64,000 nucleotides of DNA, from assembly GCA_965243825.1 (NCBI GenBank), contig CBDEVT010000001.1, positions 3,038,001 through 3,102,000 on the forward strand, in the 5' to 3' direction. Positions within the stretch are counted from its first letter, which is position 1; each line of letters opens with the position of its first letter. Of the stretch, positions 1-8,058 are shown one piece after another. This stretch comes from JAJCYX01 sp965243825 (GTDB lineage: Bacteria; Chloroflexota; Dehalococcoidia; Lucifugimonadales; Lucifugimonadaceae). Below the pieces are notes generated by a model, which was not told the origin of the DNA, ran no database searches, and saw only the letters and a list, made by a program, of their open reading frames with translations. Made by a program: the position numbers and the translations under genes.

Positions 1-740
1 GATGCGGTCAGGTTGAGAGAAACCCTCTGGTAGCGCTTCGACCGTCTTGCTGCCTCAATGCGCTCAAGAATTTCGCGCGTTAGTGCCAGTTTTTCCGGGT
101 CTTGGGAAAGAAGTCGGACATTTCCGATCAGTGTGGCTTCAGACGATATGACGATACCGTCAACGAGAATGCGCAACTGGTTCTCACGGAGCGTTACACC
201 AGATGCAGTGATGTCTGCTATCAGATCCGCGTAACCCATGATAGGAGCAGCCTCGATCCCACCCGATGATGGAACGAGAGAGACGTAGTAGATACCACGC
301 TCATCCAGGAATCGTTTCACGAGTCGCATGTACTTCGTGGCGATTCTGAGGTCATTGCCTTTTTCCCGGTACTCAAGAGCCAGTTCTGCCAGATCCGCAA
401 CGGTGGTGATATCTGCCCAGGAATCCGGTACGGCAATTACAAGCTGCGAACCGCCAAATCCGGCGCCGTCACCAATTTTCCGCGTGTCACCGTATTCGAG
501 CCTGGACTCCAGAAACCTGTCGAGACCGACTATGCCCAGGTCCGCACTTCCACCGTCGATCTCGCTCGTGATATCGGATTGGCGCTGGAAGAGAATATCG
601 ACGCCGGGCAGGCTCGGAATCGAACCCGTGTAGCGGCGTGGATTGTCCCGACTGACCGCCAGGCCACATCCATTGAGGAACTTCTGGGCTCCTTCAAAAA
701 GTGCTCCCGATGAAGGGATGGCGAGACGGAGATTACTCAC
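1..740 (-). CDS. hisG: ATP phosphoribosyltransferase HisG (3' end cut by window edge)
   Basis: First enzyme of histidine synthesis: condenses ATP with PRPP to phosphoribosyl-ATP in the cytoplasm. Reading the minus strand from the GTG at 740 gives an open frame to the window edge (about 246 codons, no stop seen). It begins VSNLRLAIPSSGALFEGAQ and contains the DLGIVGLDRFLE and GYADLIADITASG segments of the HisG catalytic lobes. The GTG overlaps the TGA of the upstream HisZ-like gene by 4 nt (GTGA), indicating translational coupling. The visible C-terminus (ILERIEAARRSKRYQRVSL) corresponds to the start of the extra regulatory domain found in long-form HisG, whereas HisZ partners are usually paired with the short form. 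The rest of that domain lies outside the window. Confidence 0.93.
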   Translation of the reverse strand, partial: MSNLRLAIPSSGALFEGAQKFLNGCGLAVSRDNPRRYTGSIPSLPGVDILFQRQSDITSEIDGGSADLGIVGLDRFLESRLEYGDTRKIGDGAGFGGSQLVIAVPDSWADITTVADLAELALEYREKGNDLRIATKYMRLVKRFLDERGIYYVSLVPSSGGIEAAPIMGYADLIADITASGVTLRENQLRILVDGIVISSEATLIGNVRLLSQDPEKLALTREILERIEAARRSKRYQRVSLNLTA

Positions 741-2143
741 GACCCTGCTCCAAAAGTTTCGACGGTGCGCTGACCACCGGAGTCGACGGTGACTATCTCC
801 GAGAAGTCACCCTGAGTTGTTCTGTCGCCTGTATCAAGAACCGCCGCGATGCCCCTGGTGCGAAGCTCATTTGCAGTAGTGACCGCGGCCTTCCATGCTT
901 CAGGAGTCCTTGCCCTCACAAGAGTTGTCTGGTTTTGCTGGGCAGAGCCGAGATCCGTTGGTGTCAGCTTCATCACGGCGTCGAAGTTATAAGCGAATCC
1001 AAGAGCGGGTACCACTTCATCGAGGCCTAACGCCCGGGTCAGCCCGTCATACCTACCTCCGCCACCCATCGATTCGTTGGCATCCGGGTCAGGAAGAATG
1101 TCGAACAGCATTCCAGTGTAGTAGGCGACACCCCGTGCGAGGCCGTAGCGAATGCTAATTGACTCCCCTGCGACTCCTTCGTCCTGGGCGGCCTCGACAA
1201 CCGACTCAATGAGCGCGAAACAGCCTTCGTCCAGACCGGAGGTAGCTGCAAGTTTCCTGCCTTCCTCGAGTGTCTGGTCAACGTCACCTGTGATTGACGT
1301 CAGTTCGGTGAACATGGAAAGAGCGGACCTGAACCGCTCCGGATCATCAGCGTAGGTCTGTTTACGGGCCAGGCGCGCGATGACCTCTTGCCGCGTGCGT
1401 GAACCCGCATTAGCTCCCAGCGGGGCTAGCGATCTTTCGAGAACAGCTTCAATCTGATCGCGACTTCCCGGAACGTCTGCAATCGGCTTGCTGTCGTCCC
1501 CAAGAAATCCCAGCGTTTGAGCATCAGCCGCAACATCATCTGCTCTGCCAGCAGCGATCCGACCAACATTGCTGAGCAGGAACTGGCTGGCACGCTCCGA
1601 AAGCATGAACTTCTTCAACAATTGGCGTAAGAGTCCTACGTGCCCAACAGCAATCGTTACAGAAGACACATCAATCGCCTTGAGCCCATCAAGTGCCATT
1701 GCGATGATTTCTCCGTCGCCTCGCGGAGCCGGTACACCAATTAGTTCTGCGCCTAACTGGTTGAACTGACGTGTCTTAGTTCCATCAGAGTGTTCGGGTG
1801 TCGCGTACCTGAAGACCGGCCCAAAGTACTGGTATCGGCAAACGCTGTTCAGCGCCTCGCCGTTTTCGATCGCATAGCGAATGACCGGTGCGGTGAACTC
1901 AGGCCTGAGACTGGTCCTGAAACCGCCCGGTTCTTCGAAGTCATACAGTCTGCTCGAAAGCTCGCCACCTGACTTACGGAGGAATAGCTCAGTTTCCTCC
2001 AGTATTGGCGTGTCGATCTTGCCGTAACCTCGAAGAGACAGTACTTCACTGCATTTATCTGCGGCTTTTTTGACGCGACTTATCTCCGACGCCACAGTGT
2101 CGTTCATGTTTGGCAGTCGTCGTATTTGTCTCAAAGTTGACAT
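737..2143 (-). CDS. hisZ: HisZ-like ATP phosphoribosyltransferase regulatory subunit (HisRS paralogue)
   Basis: Class II histidyl-tRNA-synthetase-like protein that in other bacteria binds HisG as a regulatory subunit. Visible motifs are the class II motif 2 region (YFGPVFRYATPEHSDG followed by RQFNQLGAELIG), the HisRS signature GLARGVAYYTG and the GGGGRYDGL segment. The C-terminal ~60 residues look like a shortened anticodon-binding-type domain. I chose the ATG at 2143 (468 aa); the frame stays open to a GTG at 2245, and an ATG at 2107 is also possible. A genuine histidyl-tRNA synthetase cannot be excluded, but the 4-nt overlap with hisG and the reduced C-terminus favour HisZ. Confidence 0.85.
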   Translation of the reverse strand: MSTLRQIRRLPNMNDTVASEISRVKKAADKCSEVLSLRGYGKIDTPILEETELFLRKSGGELSSRLYDFEEPGGFRTSLRPEFTAPVIRYAIENGEALNSVCRYQYFGPVFRYATPEHSDGTKTRQFNQLGAELIGVPAPRGDGEIIAMALDGLKAIDVSSVTIAVGHVGLLRQLLKKFMLSERASQFLLSNVGRIAAGRADDVAADAQTLGFLGDDSKPIADVPGSRDQIEAVLERSLAPLGANAGSRTRQEVIARLARKQTYADDPERFRSALSMFTELTSITGDVDQTLEEGRKLAATSGLDEGCFALIESVVEAAQDEGVAGESISIRYGLARGVAYYTGMLFDILPDPDANESMGGGGRYDGLTRALGLDEVVPALGFAYNFDAVMKLTPTDLGSAQQNQTTLVRARTPEAWKAAVTTANELRTRGIAAVLDTGDRTTQGDFSEIVTVDSGGQRTVETFGAGS

Positions 2144-2290
2144 CGTTACGGCCAGGCCCGTGGTTTCTTCTCTGGCGCGGTGATTGTTCAGAGCAAGTAA
2201 TTCTATGCTGCCGAGGGTCGAGTGTGGGACGCGTGCCAGCACCACAGTTCCGCAACTGTGGCGCTGGAGATGTCGATGAGGTCGGATTTC

Positions 2291-3541
2291 TTACTGGGTT
2301 CTCAGTGCAGGTGGGGGATCGATGATCTGAACGACACCGTAGTCGAGGAAAGAAAGACTCACCCGGGTCACTTCCGTTTCGCCACTCTCATGACGTAGCC
2401 ATCGCGGTGAACTGAATGCTTCTATCTCAATACGAAGAGGAAGCCCCTCAGAATTGGTCCACATTTCGAATGTTCCCGATTCACCGATACCTCCGGTCAC
2501 ATTGGCCCTGTAGATCGTGCCGCCATCTGAATCGACTGACGAGGTCCGCTGAATGTCTTCAAGTTGGATTAGTTGGTTGATTCCAGGCAGATCGATCATG
2601 CCATCTGGCTGGCGAATGAGCTGGGGAATTGGATCGAGATGGAGTGAGACGAACCACTCTGCAGATCCGGTGACTAGTGTTCCGTAGCCGTCAGCACCTG
2701 GCGTCGAACTGTCAAAGAAGCGGTTGTCTCGCTGCCGAAGAGTGACGTTCTCTTCAAACTCTGAGAGATCGACGATTGGCAGGCGGTCTTTGACCATCGA
2801 TTCAAAGACCGGGTCAATTTCCAACGTACGCTCAACAATAAAACGGTCACCACTGACGAAATCTGAGTCGAACCGGAGAGTACCGCCGATAGTCTGAGCT
2901 ACGGCCATCGGCTCGCCAACGACGAAGTTGCCGCCACAAACCTGGTATCGCTCCGTGCCAGTGCTGCAATCCACCGGGGGACTCGGTGAGAACACGAGCA
3001 GGCACACGCGATCTGCGCCGTGTTCCACGCAATCTTGTTCGATGTAATGCCCGTTCAAAATAATCTCCGAGAACGTTTGCCCATCGAACGGCAGTGAATC
3101 GCTGGCTACAGGCAGGGAGGTCGTCCGTCCTCGCTGTCTGCTGGTCGTGAACAGTTCTCCCTCGATTCTGAATGAGCCTGCTGAATCCAGGAGTGCGAGT
3201 GTGTTTTCGAGGATGTCTGGATCAGCCGGAATCATCGTTTCAACGGCAATCTCTGGATCTTTGCCCACGTGATCGCTTGAGGTTGTGTCGTCTCCGTTGA
3301 TAAACATCACCCAGATCGCAACAGAAACTACTGCGAACGTAACTGTGCCCGCGGCAGTGATCCAGTTTTGGCCAGGGAACCATCCAGGAACACTTACCCA
3401 TCGTCTTTGCCCGCTACCAGTGATCTCGTCAGAGATACTTACCCAGATATCTGGCACTGCGATTCCGCCTGCATAACTACGTAGCTGTGAACCAATGAGA
3501 GTCGCAGTCGCAGAGTCGACCGGTTCTTCATGCCTCGTCAT
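2291..3541 (-). CDS. membrane anti-sigma factor with extracytoplasmic LolA-like sensor region
   Basis: Probable partner of the ECF sigma factor directly upstream; its ATG lies 14 nt inside the end of the sigma gene. The 416-residue protein has a short cytoplasmic N-terminus (about 1-60), one hydrophobic segment (TFAVVSVAIWVMFI, about 68-82) and a large exported C-terminal part rich in beta-type sequence. That part resembles the LolA/outer-membrane-lipoprotein-sorting fold often found in actinobacterial and Chloroflexota anti-sigma proteins. Several cysteines (in the DCVEHGADRVC and VDCSTGTERYQVCGG stretches) could form disulfides outside the cell. The anti-sigma role is inferred from operon position and topology; no classical ZAS zinc motif was seen. 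Confidence 0.75.
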   Translation of the reverse strand: MTRHEEPVDSATATLIGSQLRSYAGGIAVPDIWVSISDEITGSGQRRWVSVPGWFPGQNWITAAGTVTFAVVSVAIWVMFINGDDTTSSDHVGKDPEIAVETMIPADPDILENTLALLDSAGSFRIEGELFTTSRQRGRTTSLPVASDSLPFDGQTFSEIILNGHYIEQDCVEHGADRVCLLVFSPSPPVDCSTGTERYQVCGGNFVVGEPMAVAQTIGGTLRFDSDFVSGDRFIVERTLEIDPVFESMVKDRLPIVDLSEFEENVTLRQRDNRFFDSSTPGADGYGTLVTGSAEWFVSLHLDPIPQLIRQPDGMIDLPGINQLIQLEDIQRTSSVDSDGGTIYRANVTGGIGESGTFEMWTNSEGLPLRIEIEAFSSPRWLRHESGETEVTRVSLSFLDYGVVQIIDPPPALRTQ

Positions 3542-4109
3542 GACTGGTCCTCCTCGCCGTGTCGTTCATCGTGTCGGTTCCAGCTGTTAGATGTTTTCTC
3601 AACTTCGCAAGTGCCCGGCTGAGGCGAGACCTGACAGTTCCTGCAGCCCAGCCGGTAGATTCAGACACCTCGGCAAGTGACATCTCCATGTAGTAGTGAA
3701 GGATGATCACCGTCTTTTCGTCGCGCCTCAGGAGATCAAGCAGGGCAAAAATCTCACGGGATGATTCGGTAAACAGGAAAAGGCTTTCAGGCGTGTCGGG
3801 TGCCGCACGTTCGAAGAGGCCGGGTAACAGTCGAACTGGATTCAGAGATTTCCGGCGCTTCAGTCCGTTCAGGTGATTGATCAATATGCGGACCAACCAG
3901 GCCTTCAACTGAGTTCCGGCTTTGAATGAGGCGATTCCGTTCCAGGCTTTAATGAAGGTTTCCTGGACTGCGTCTTCAGCGGTCCCTGGATCGCGAGTCA
4001 TCATCACCGCTGCGCGGAACAGAGTTGGACCGTGCGATTCGACTACGACGCGGAAAGCCGCCGAATCTCCAGCCTGTGCTCGTAGAACTGCATCTTTCTC
4101 GGAGTTCAT
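3528..4109 (-). CDS. ECF RNA polymerase sigma factor (RpoE-like)
   Basis: Alternative sigma factor of the extracytoplasmic-function family. Region 2 is clear (DPGTAEDAVQETFIKAWNG, then LKAWLVRILINHLNGLKRRK), and region 4 carries a helix-turn-helix (SLAEVSESTGWAAGTVRSRL). I chose the ATG at 4109 (193 aa) because GGAGAAGG precedes it at good spacing; the open frame extends to 4145. It overlaps the anti-sigma gene by 14 nt. Upstream on the minus strand lies a GGAAC/CGTT pair spaced 17 nt, as expected for an autoregulated ECF promoter. Confidence 0.92.
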   Translation of the reverse strand: MNSEKDAVLRAQAGDSAAFRVVVESHGPTLFRAAVMMTRDPGTAEDAVQETFIKAWNGIASFKAGTQLKAWLVRILINHLNGLKRRKSLNPVRLLPGLFERAAPDTPESLFLFTESSREIFALLDLLRRDEKTVIILHYYMEMSLAEVSESTGWAAGTVRSRLSRALAKLRKHLTAGTDTMNDTARRTSHDEA

Positions 4110-4159
4110 CAACACCTTCTCCGAATCAGTCGCCGATAGTGGCAACTCTCACACATATG

Positions 4160-4185
4160 AACGCGTAAAACCTTCAAGGTGTTCC
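4160..4185 (-). promoter_or_regulatory. putative ECF-type promoter of the sigma/anti-sigma operon
   Basis: On the minus strand, GGAAC (4185-4181) and CGTT (4163-4160) are separated by 17 nt, matching the general -35/-10 pattern of ECF sigma factors. It lies about 50 nt upstream of the chosen sigma start, consistent with self-activation. Based on pattern only. Confidence 0.45.
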
Positions 4186-4200
4186 CGCTCCACTACCTTT

Positions 4201-4230
4201 TTGACCTTAGCCAGGTGCGAGCAGTAGTCT
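4201..4230 (+). promoter_or_regulatory. putative sigma-70-like promoter of degV, leaderless transcript predicted
   Basis: TTGACC (4201-4206) and TAGTCT (4225-4230) are separated by 18 nt. The -10 box ends 6 nt before the ATG at 4237, so transcription would start at or next to the start codon. No Shine-Dalgarno sequence precedes that ATG. Confidence 0.4.
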
Positions 4231-4236
4231 TTTGAC

Positions 4237-5157
4237 ATGACTGAAAACGGAGAAAATCCATCCGCGACTGAATCCGGGGCGGACGAGTCACCAGGGACCG
4301 TAAAACGTCCCGTCGCGGTCGTCACGGACTCCGCTGCAGCTCTGACCGACGAGCTCACCTTTCAGCACCGCATCGGTGTCGCAAGCATGGAAGTGACAAT
4401 CGGCGACGAGACTTTCGTGGACGGACCGGAAAATGGCCTGGACGACTTCTACGTCCGACTACGATCCGCCGAGACTCTACCTACGACATCCGCTCCAAAG
4501 CCTGGGGCATGGTTGGAAGCGTTCACTCTGGCAGCTGAACACGGAGAATCGGTGTTTTGCGTGACGCTTTCTGCCAATCTAAGTGCTGCGTACGATGCTG
4601 CTCGCGTCGCCGCTGAGATGGCCCTGACAGAAATGCCGAAAACGCCGGTGACTGTTTTCGATTCCCACAGCGCAGCAGGTTCAGAGGCCCTGATCGTGCT
4701 TGAGTCGGCTCGTATGGCTCAGAACGGCGCTTCTTTAGGCGAGATTCACGAGAGGGCTAAGCATCTTTCTCAGCAGGTAAGACTGGTTGCCTATCTGGAC
4801 ACGCTTGAATATGTTCATCGAGGTGGCCGTGTCCCGAAGATTGCCGTCTGGGCAACGAATCTATTCAACATCAAGCCTGTGATGGAGTTTTCAACTGGTC
4901 GAGTTGGCTCGATAGCCAGGCCAAGATCACGCGCTGGTGCGTACAAGCGCCTTGTGAAGGAAGCTGTGAAGGACTTGAATGGAAAAAAAGCGCACATCAA
5001 CGTGATGCACGCGGACGCAGCGGACGAGGCCGATTCTCTGATGGCCGAACTATCTGAGAAGCTCGACTGCGAGGAAATCTTCCTCACGCAGTTCCACCCG
5101 TTCATGGGTGCGCATACAGGTCCAGGTTTGGTCGGCGTCTCTTACTGGGGCGAATAG
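4237..5157 (+). CDS. DegV family fatty-acid-binding protein
   Basis: DegV proteins bind a long-chain fatty acid; some (FakB) present it to the kinase FakA for phospholipid synthesis. The 306-residue product has the family pattern: PVAVVTDSAAALTDEL near residue 26, LPTTSAPKPGAWLEAF (the TS motif contacting the carboxylate) near 87, and YVHRGGRVPK near 190. The first ~24 residues are an acidic, poorly conserved extension. It is divergent from the ECF sigma operon, and its 3' end overlaps the convergent amidohydrolase gene by 16 nt. No fakA-like gene is in the window. Confidence 0.92.
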   Translation: MTENGENPSATESGADESPGTVKRPVAVVTDSAAALTDELTFQHRIGVASMEVTIGDETFVDGPENGLDDFYVRLRSAETLPTTSAPKPGAWLEAFTLAAEHGESVFCVTLSANLSAAYDAARVAAEMALTEMPKTPVTVFDSHSAAGSEALIVLESARMAQNGASLGEIHERAKHLSQQVRLVAYLDTLEYVHRGGRVPKIAVWATNLFNIKPVMEFSTGRVGSIARPRSRAGAYKRLVKEAVKDLNGKKAHINVMHADAADEADSLMAELSEKLDCEEIFLTQFHPFMGAHTGPGLVGVSYWGE

Positions 5158-5963
5158 CTGCTTGATGGCCGGCTATGAAGATTCTCGAAACCCCACACTC
5201 TTGCGGCCGTCTTCCCCAGAACCCAATCGATCTCGTTGTCCGATGCAAAAGCAGGGTGGTTCCGCACCCCTTCCAGGGTGTTGCCATAACCCTCCCGGCC
5301 TGCACTTGGAGGGAAGTCACTACCCCACATCATGCGCTGTACTCCGAATGCATCTTTCGCCATCTCGAATAGTGGTGGCACGTTGTCGAATCGAAACTCT
5401 GGCAGCAGCCGCGGAGGACGCGGCGTTATCTCGCCGAGACCGGGAACCTTGATAGTTGTGTTTGGCCGCTGAGCACACTCCAGCGCCGATTCGTAGTCGG
5501 TGTAAGGAGGCTTGGTGATCCCAACACCGGCGAGGTGCTCGATCACAACCTGTGTGTCCGGACAGTCATCAAGCATCTCTTTGAAGCCATCTGAAGCGAA
5601 CTGGGATGCCTGACCAAGACAACTCACCACAAGTCCGAGCTGTCCAGCGTGTTTCCAGATGTCGTGAATATGAGAGGTGTTGAACGGCTGATTCGGATAG
5701 ATGCGGACACCTGCGGCACCCTGTTCCGCGCATTTGGTTAGATCACCCAGCGGGTCTTCGCTGTCCGGGTCGATCAGTACGACTACCTTAAATCGGCCTG
5801 CGCGCCTGGCTGCCTGATCGAACAGGTAGCTGTTGTCGTAAGTTCCTCCATGCTGGATGAGCACCGCGGCGTCCACACCAGAACGATCCATCTGAAACTC
5901 AAGTACCTCGATTGGTTCGAACCAATTACCACCTGCGTGACAATGCGTATCGATGATCGCCAT
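5142..5963 (-). CDS. amidohydrolase family protein (COG2159 type, TIM-barrel)
   Basis: Metal-dependent hydrolase or decarboxylase of the amidohydrolase-2 group. The N-terminal MAIIDTHCHAGG supplies the HxH metal ligands (His7, His9). Further hallmarks are VVIEHLAGVG and the C-terminal MWGSDFPPSAGREGY, whose Asp is the usual catalytic/metal residue. The ATG at 5963 (273 aa) fits the family N-terminus; the frame runs open to 6002. The substrate is unknown; relatives act on lactones or aromatic/dicarboxylic acids. It stands alone, convergent with degV (16-nt overlap). Confidence 0.85.
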   Translation of the reverse strand: MAIIDTHCHAGGNWFEPIEVLEFQMDRSGVDAAVLIQHGGTYDNSYLFDQAARRAGRFKVVVLIDPDSEDPLGDLTKCAEQGAAGVRIYPNQPFNTSHIHDIWKHAGQLGLVVSCLGQASQFASDGFKEMLDDCPDTQVVIEHLAGVGITKPPYTDYESALECAQRPNTTIKVPGLGEITPRPPRLLPEFRFDNVPPLFEMAKDAFGVQRMMWGSDFPPSAGREGYGNTLEGVRNHPAFASDNEIDWVLGKTAARVWGFENLHSRPSSSYSPQ

Positions 5964-6097
5964 TCTCTTGACCCCAATTTCTGCTTCTGTAGTGAAAAGC
6001 AACTTACATGATGCGCGAATACATGCAACTTTCAGGAATGCACTCGTAAGACAACTTCCGTTAGGGTGAAATCGTTCGACAATCCCAACTAAGAAGA

Positions 6098-7363
6098 TTG
6101 AGCACTCCCGGCATGACTATCTTCGCAACACTTCTCGCAGTCATAGGACTGCTGACTACCGCTGCGTGGGTCTATATGGCCTTCTTCCGCGGCGGTTACT
6201 GGAAAACCGACGTCAAGCTGACCGCCAAAGCGCGGCTAAAAGGCCATTGGCCACGCGTGGCAGTAATCGTTCCGGCACGAAACGAAGCCGGCATGCTCCA
6301 GGAAACGTTGCCCTCTCTGTTGAAGCAGGACTACCACGGCACCTTCCACATTTATCTAGTTGATGATGGCAGTGACGACGGAACAGCCGCTACCGCAGCA
6401 CATCTGGCTGAATACTCGGGGATGAGCGACCGCCTCACCGTGGTCAAGGCTTCTCCAACACCGGAAGGTTGGGCGGGGAAAGTCTGGGCGATGCAGCAGG
6501 GGCTGACTTCCACCACAGGGTTCAGAGCAAGGTACCTGCTACTGACTGACGCAGACATTGTTCATCCAGTCGATAGCCTTCGGAAGCTCGTTTCAAAAGC
6601 GGTCGATGAAGAGCTCGACACTGTGTCGGTGATGGCGAAGATGAAGACCGTGTCAGGCTGGGAGAAGTTCCTGATGCCGGCGTTCGTCTACTTCTTTTCA
6701 ATGCTGTATCCATTCAGATGGGTTAATGACCCCGATTTACCGACGGCAGCGGCAGCAGGTGGCTGCCTTCTCGTAAGGCGCGCTGCGCTGGAACAGGCCG
6801 GCGGCTTCAAGGGGATTTCCGGGAAGCTCATCGATGACTGCTCGCTCGCCCGAGCAGTCCGGGACTCAGGTGGTCGTACCTGGCTCGGATATTCCGAAGA
6901 GGTCAACAGCGCACGCAGATACGAGTCACCAAGCGAAATCTGGAACATGGTGTCTCGTTCGGCTTATGAACAACTCAAGCACTCCTGGCTGTTACTTGCT
7001 GGCACCGTAATCGGGCTCGGATTCCTGTTTGCCGCGCCCCTGGTAGTGACCCTCATCGGAGTGGCACTTGTGGTGGCGGATTGGCCAGGAAACATGGCGT
7101 CTTGGACAGCGTTGATCGGCGGCGCGGTTGCGCTAGAAATCATGTCCAACACCTACAGCCCGGTTCTGCGTATGCATGGACTCGGTCGTGAGCGCGGCCT
7201 GACACTACCTCTGGCAGCGGTGATCTATCTCCTCATGACACTGGATTCGGCTCGCAGGCATCACGCTGGAACCGCCATTTCCTGGCGAGGAAGACCAGTT
7301 CGGTCTGCGCAGGACGAAAAGCTGATCACAGAACCTACCAAGGCGACGGTCAAGGACACCTAG
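6098..7363 (+). CDS. hpnB: family 2 glycosyltransferase, HpnB-like
   Basis: Membrane glycosyltransferase resembling the hopene-associated HpnB family. An N-terminal transmembrane helix (about 6-28) precedes a GT-A domain with VAVIVPARNEAGM, VDDGSDDGT and TDADIVH (the DxD-type metal site), followed by the family segment PEGWAGKVWAMQQG and the acceptor-side IDDCSLARAV. Two or three C-terminal transmembrane helices close the protein. The start may be TTG 6098 or ATG 6113. No squalene-hopene cyclase gene is in the window, so the hopanoid link is by family only. Confidence 0.8.
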   Translation: MSTPGMTIFATLLAVIGLLTTAAWVYMAFFRGGYWKTDVKLTAKARLKGHWPRVAVIVPARNEAGMLQETLPSLLKQDYHGTFHIYLVDDGSDDGTAATAAHLAEYSGMSDRLTVVKASPTPEGWAGKVWAMQQGLTSTTGFRARYLLLTDADIVHPVDSLRKLVSKAVDEELDTVSVMAKMKTVSGWEKFLMPAFVYFFSMLYPFRWVNDPDLPTAAAAGGCLLVRRAALEQAGGFKGISGKLIDDCSLARAVRDSGGRTWLGYSEEVNSARRYESPSEIWNMVSRSAYEQLKHSWLLLAGTVIGLGFLFAAPLVVTLIGVALVVADWPGNMASWTALIGGAVALEIMSNTYSPVLRMHGLGRERGLTLPLAAVIYLLMTLDSARRHHAGTAISWRGRPVRSAQDEKLITEPTKATVKDT

Positions 7364-7389
7364 CGAATTGCGTCAATCGGCTATGGAGC

Positions 7390-8055
7390 TCAGGCAAACA
7401 GGCGTCTTAGCAATGCTGAGTCGAGTTCAGTCAGCGACGTGAGCTTGATGTCTGCTTCCAGGTTCGCTGTTTCGGAATCTTCACGAACGAAGACCGAAAA
7501 GACGCCTGCTGCCGCCATAGATTTAAGGCCCGATGAGGAATCCTCAAATCCAGCACATTCACCGGGATCGAGTCCGACCAACTTCGCCGCCAGGAGGTAA
7601 GGTTCTGGATCTGGTTTCAGACTTTTCACCGATTCCATGGTGACCCGTCCCTCGAACAGATCACTCCAGCCGAAGCGGTCAAGCACCTTTTCCACGTACT
7701 CGTTCTCTCCAGATGTGACGAGTACCAGGGGGATACCAGCTCGATGGACCAACCGAAGACTGCTGTCTGCGCCTGGCATCGCCTGCAGGCCCATTTCCAG
7801 TGCCGACTCCCAGGCAGGCAGATACGCCTTAAACACCATTTCGGCCGATTCCAGTCCGTAGTGATCGGCCAGCATCTGCATTCCAGGCAAGATCCCTGCT
7901 CCGAATGTCACCGGGTGGTCAGACGCGAGTCTTTCGATGCCGAGAGATTTCAAAGCCATCTCTTCGGCTCGCAAATGAGGCGGTCCGGTATCGATCAGTG
8001 TGCCATCGAGATCGAAGAAGGCAGCTTTCAGTCCCATTGAGCCGGAGGTAGGCAA
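7390..8055 (-). CDS. HAD superfamily phosphatase/phosphomutase-like hydrolase
   Basis: The 221-residue protein has all HAD motifs: FFDLDGTLID (nucleophile Asp), LVTSGE (motif II Thr/Ser), KSLKPDPEPY (motif III Lys) and FEDSSSG (motif IV acids). An alpha-helical cap lies between motifs I and II, as in beta-phosphoglucomutase and small sugar-phosphate phosphatases. The TTG at 8055 or the ATG at 8037 could be the start. It lies 3 nt behind the aldo/keto reductase gene and is probably co-transcribed with it. The substrate cannot be assigned. Confidence 0.88.
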   Translation of the reverse strand: MPTSGSMGLKAAFFDLDGTLIDTGPPHLRAEEMALKSLGIERLASDHPVTFGAGILPGMQMLADHYGLESAEMVFKAYLPAWESALEMGLQAMPGADSSLRLVHRAGIPLVLVTSGENEYVEKVLDRFGWSDLFEGRVTMESVKSLKPDPEPYLLAAKLVGLDPGECAGFEDSSSGLKSMAAAGVFSVFVREDSETANLEADIKLTSLTELDSALLRRLFA

Positions 8056-8058
8056 CGT

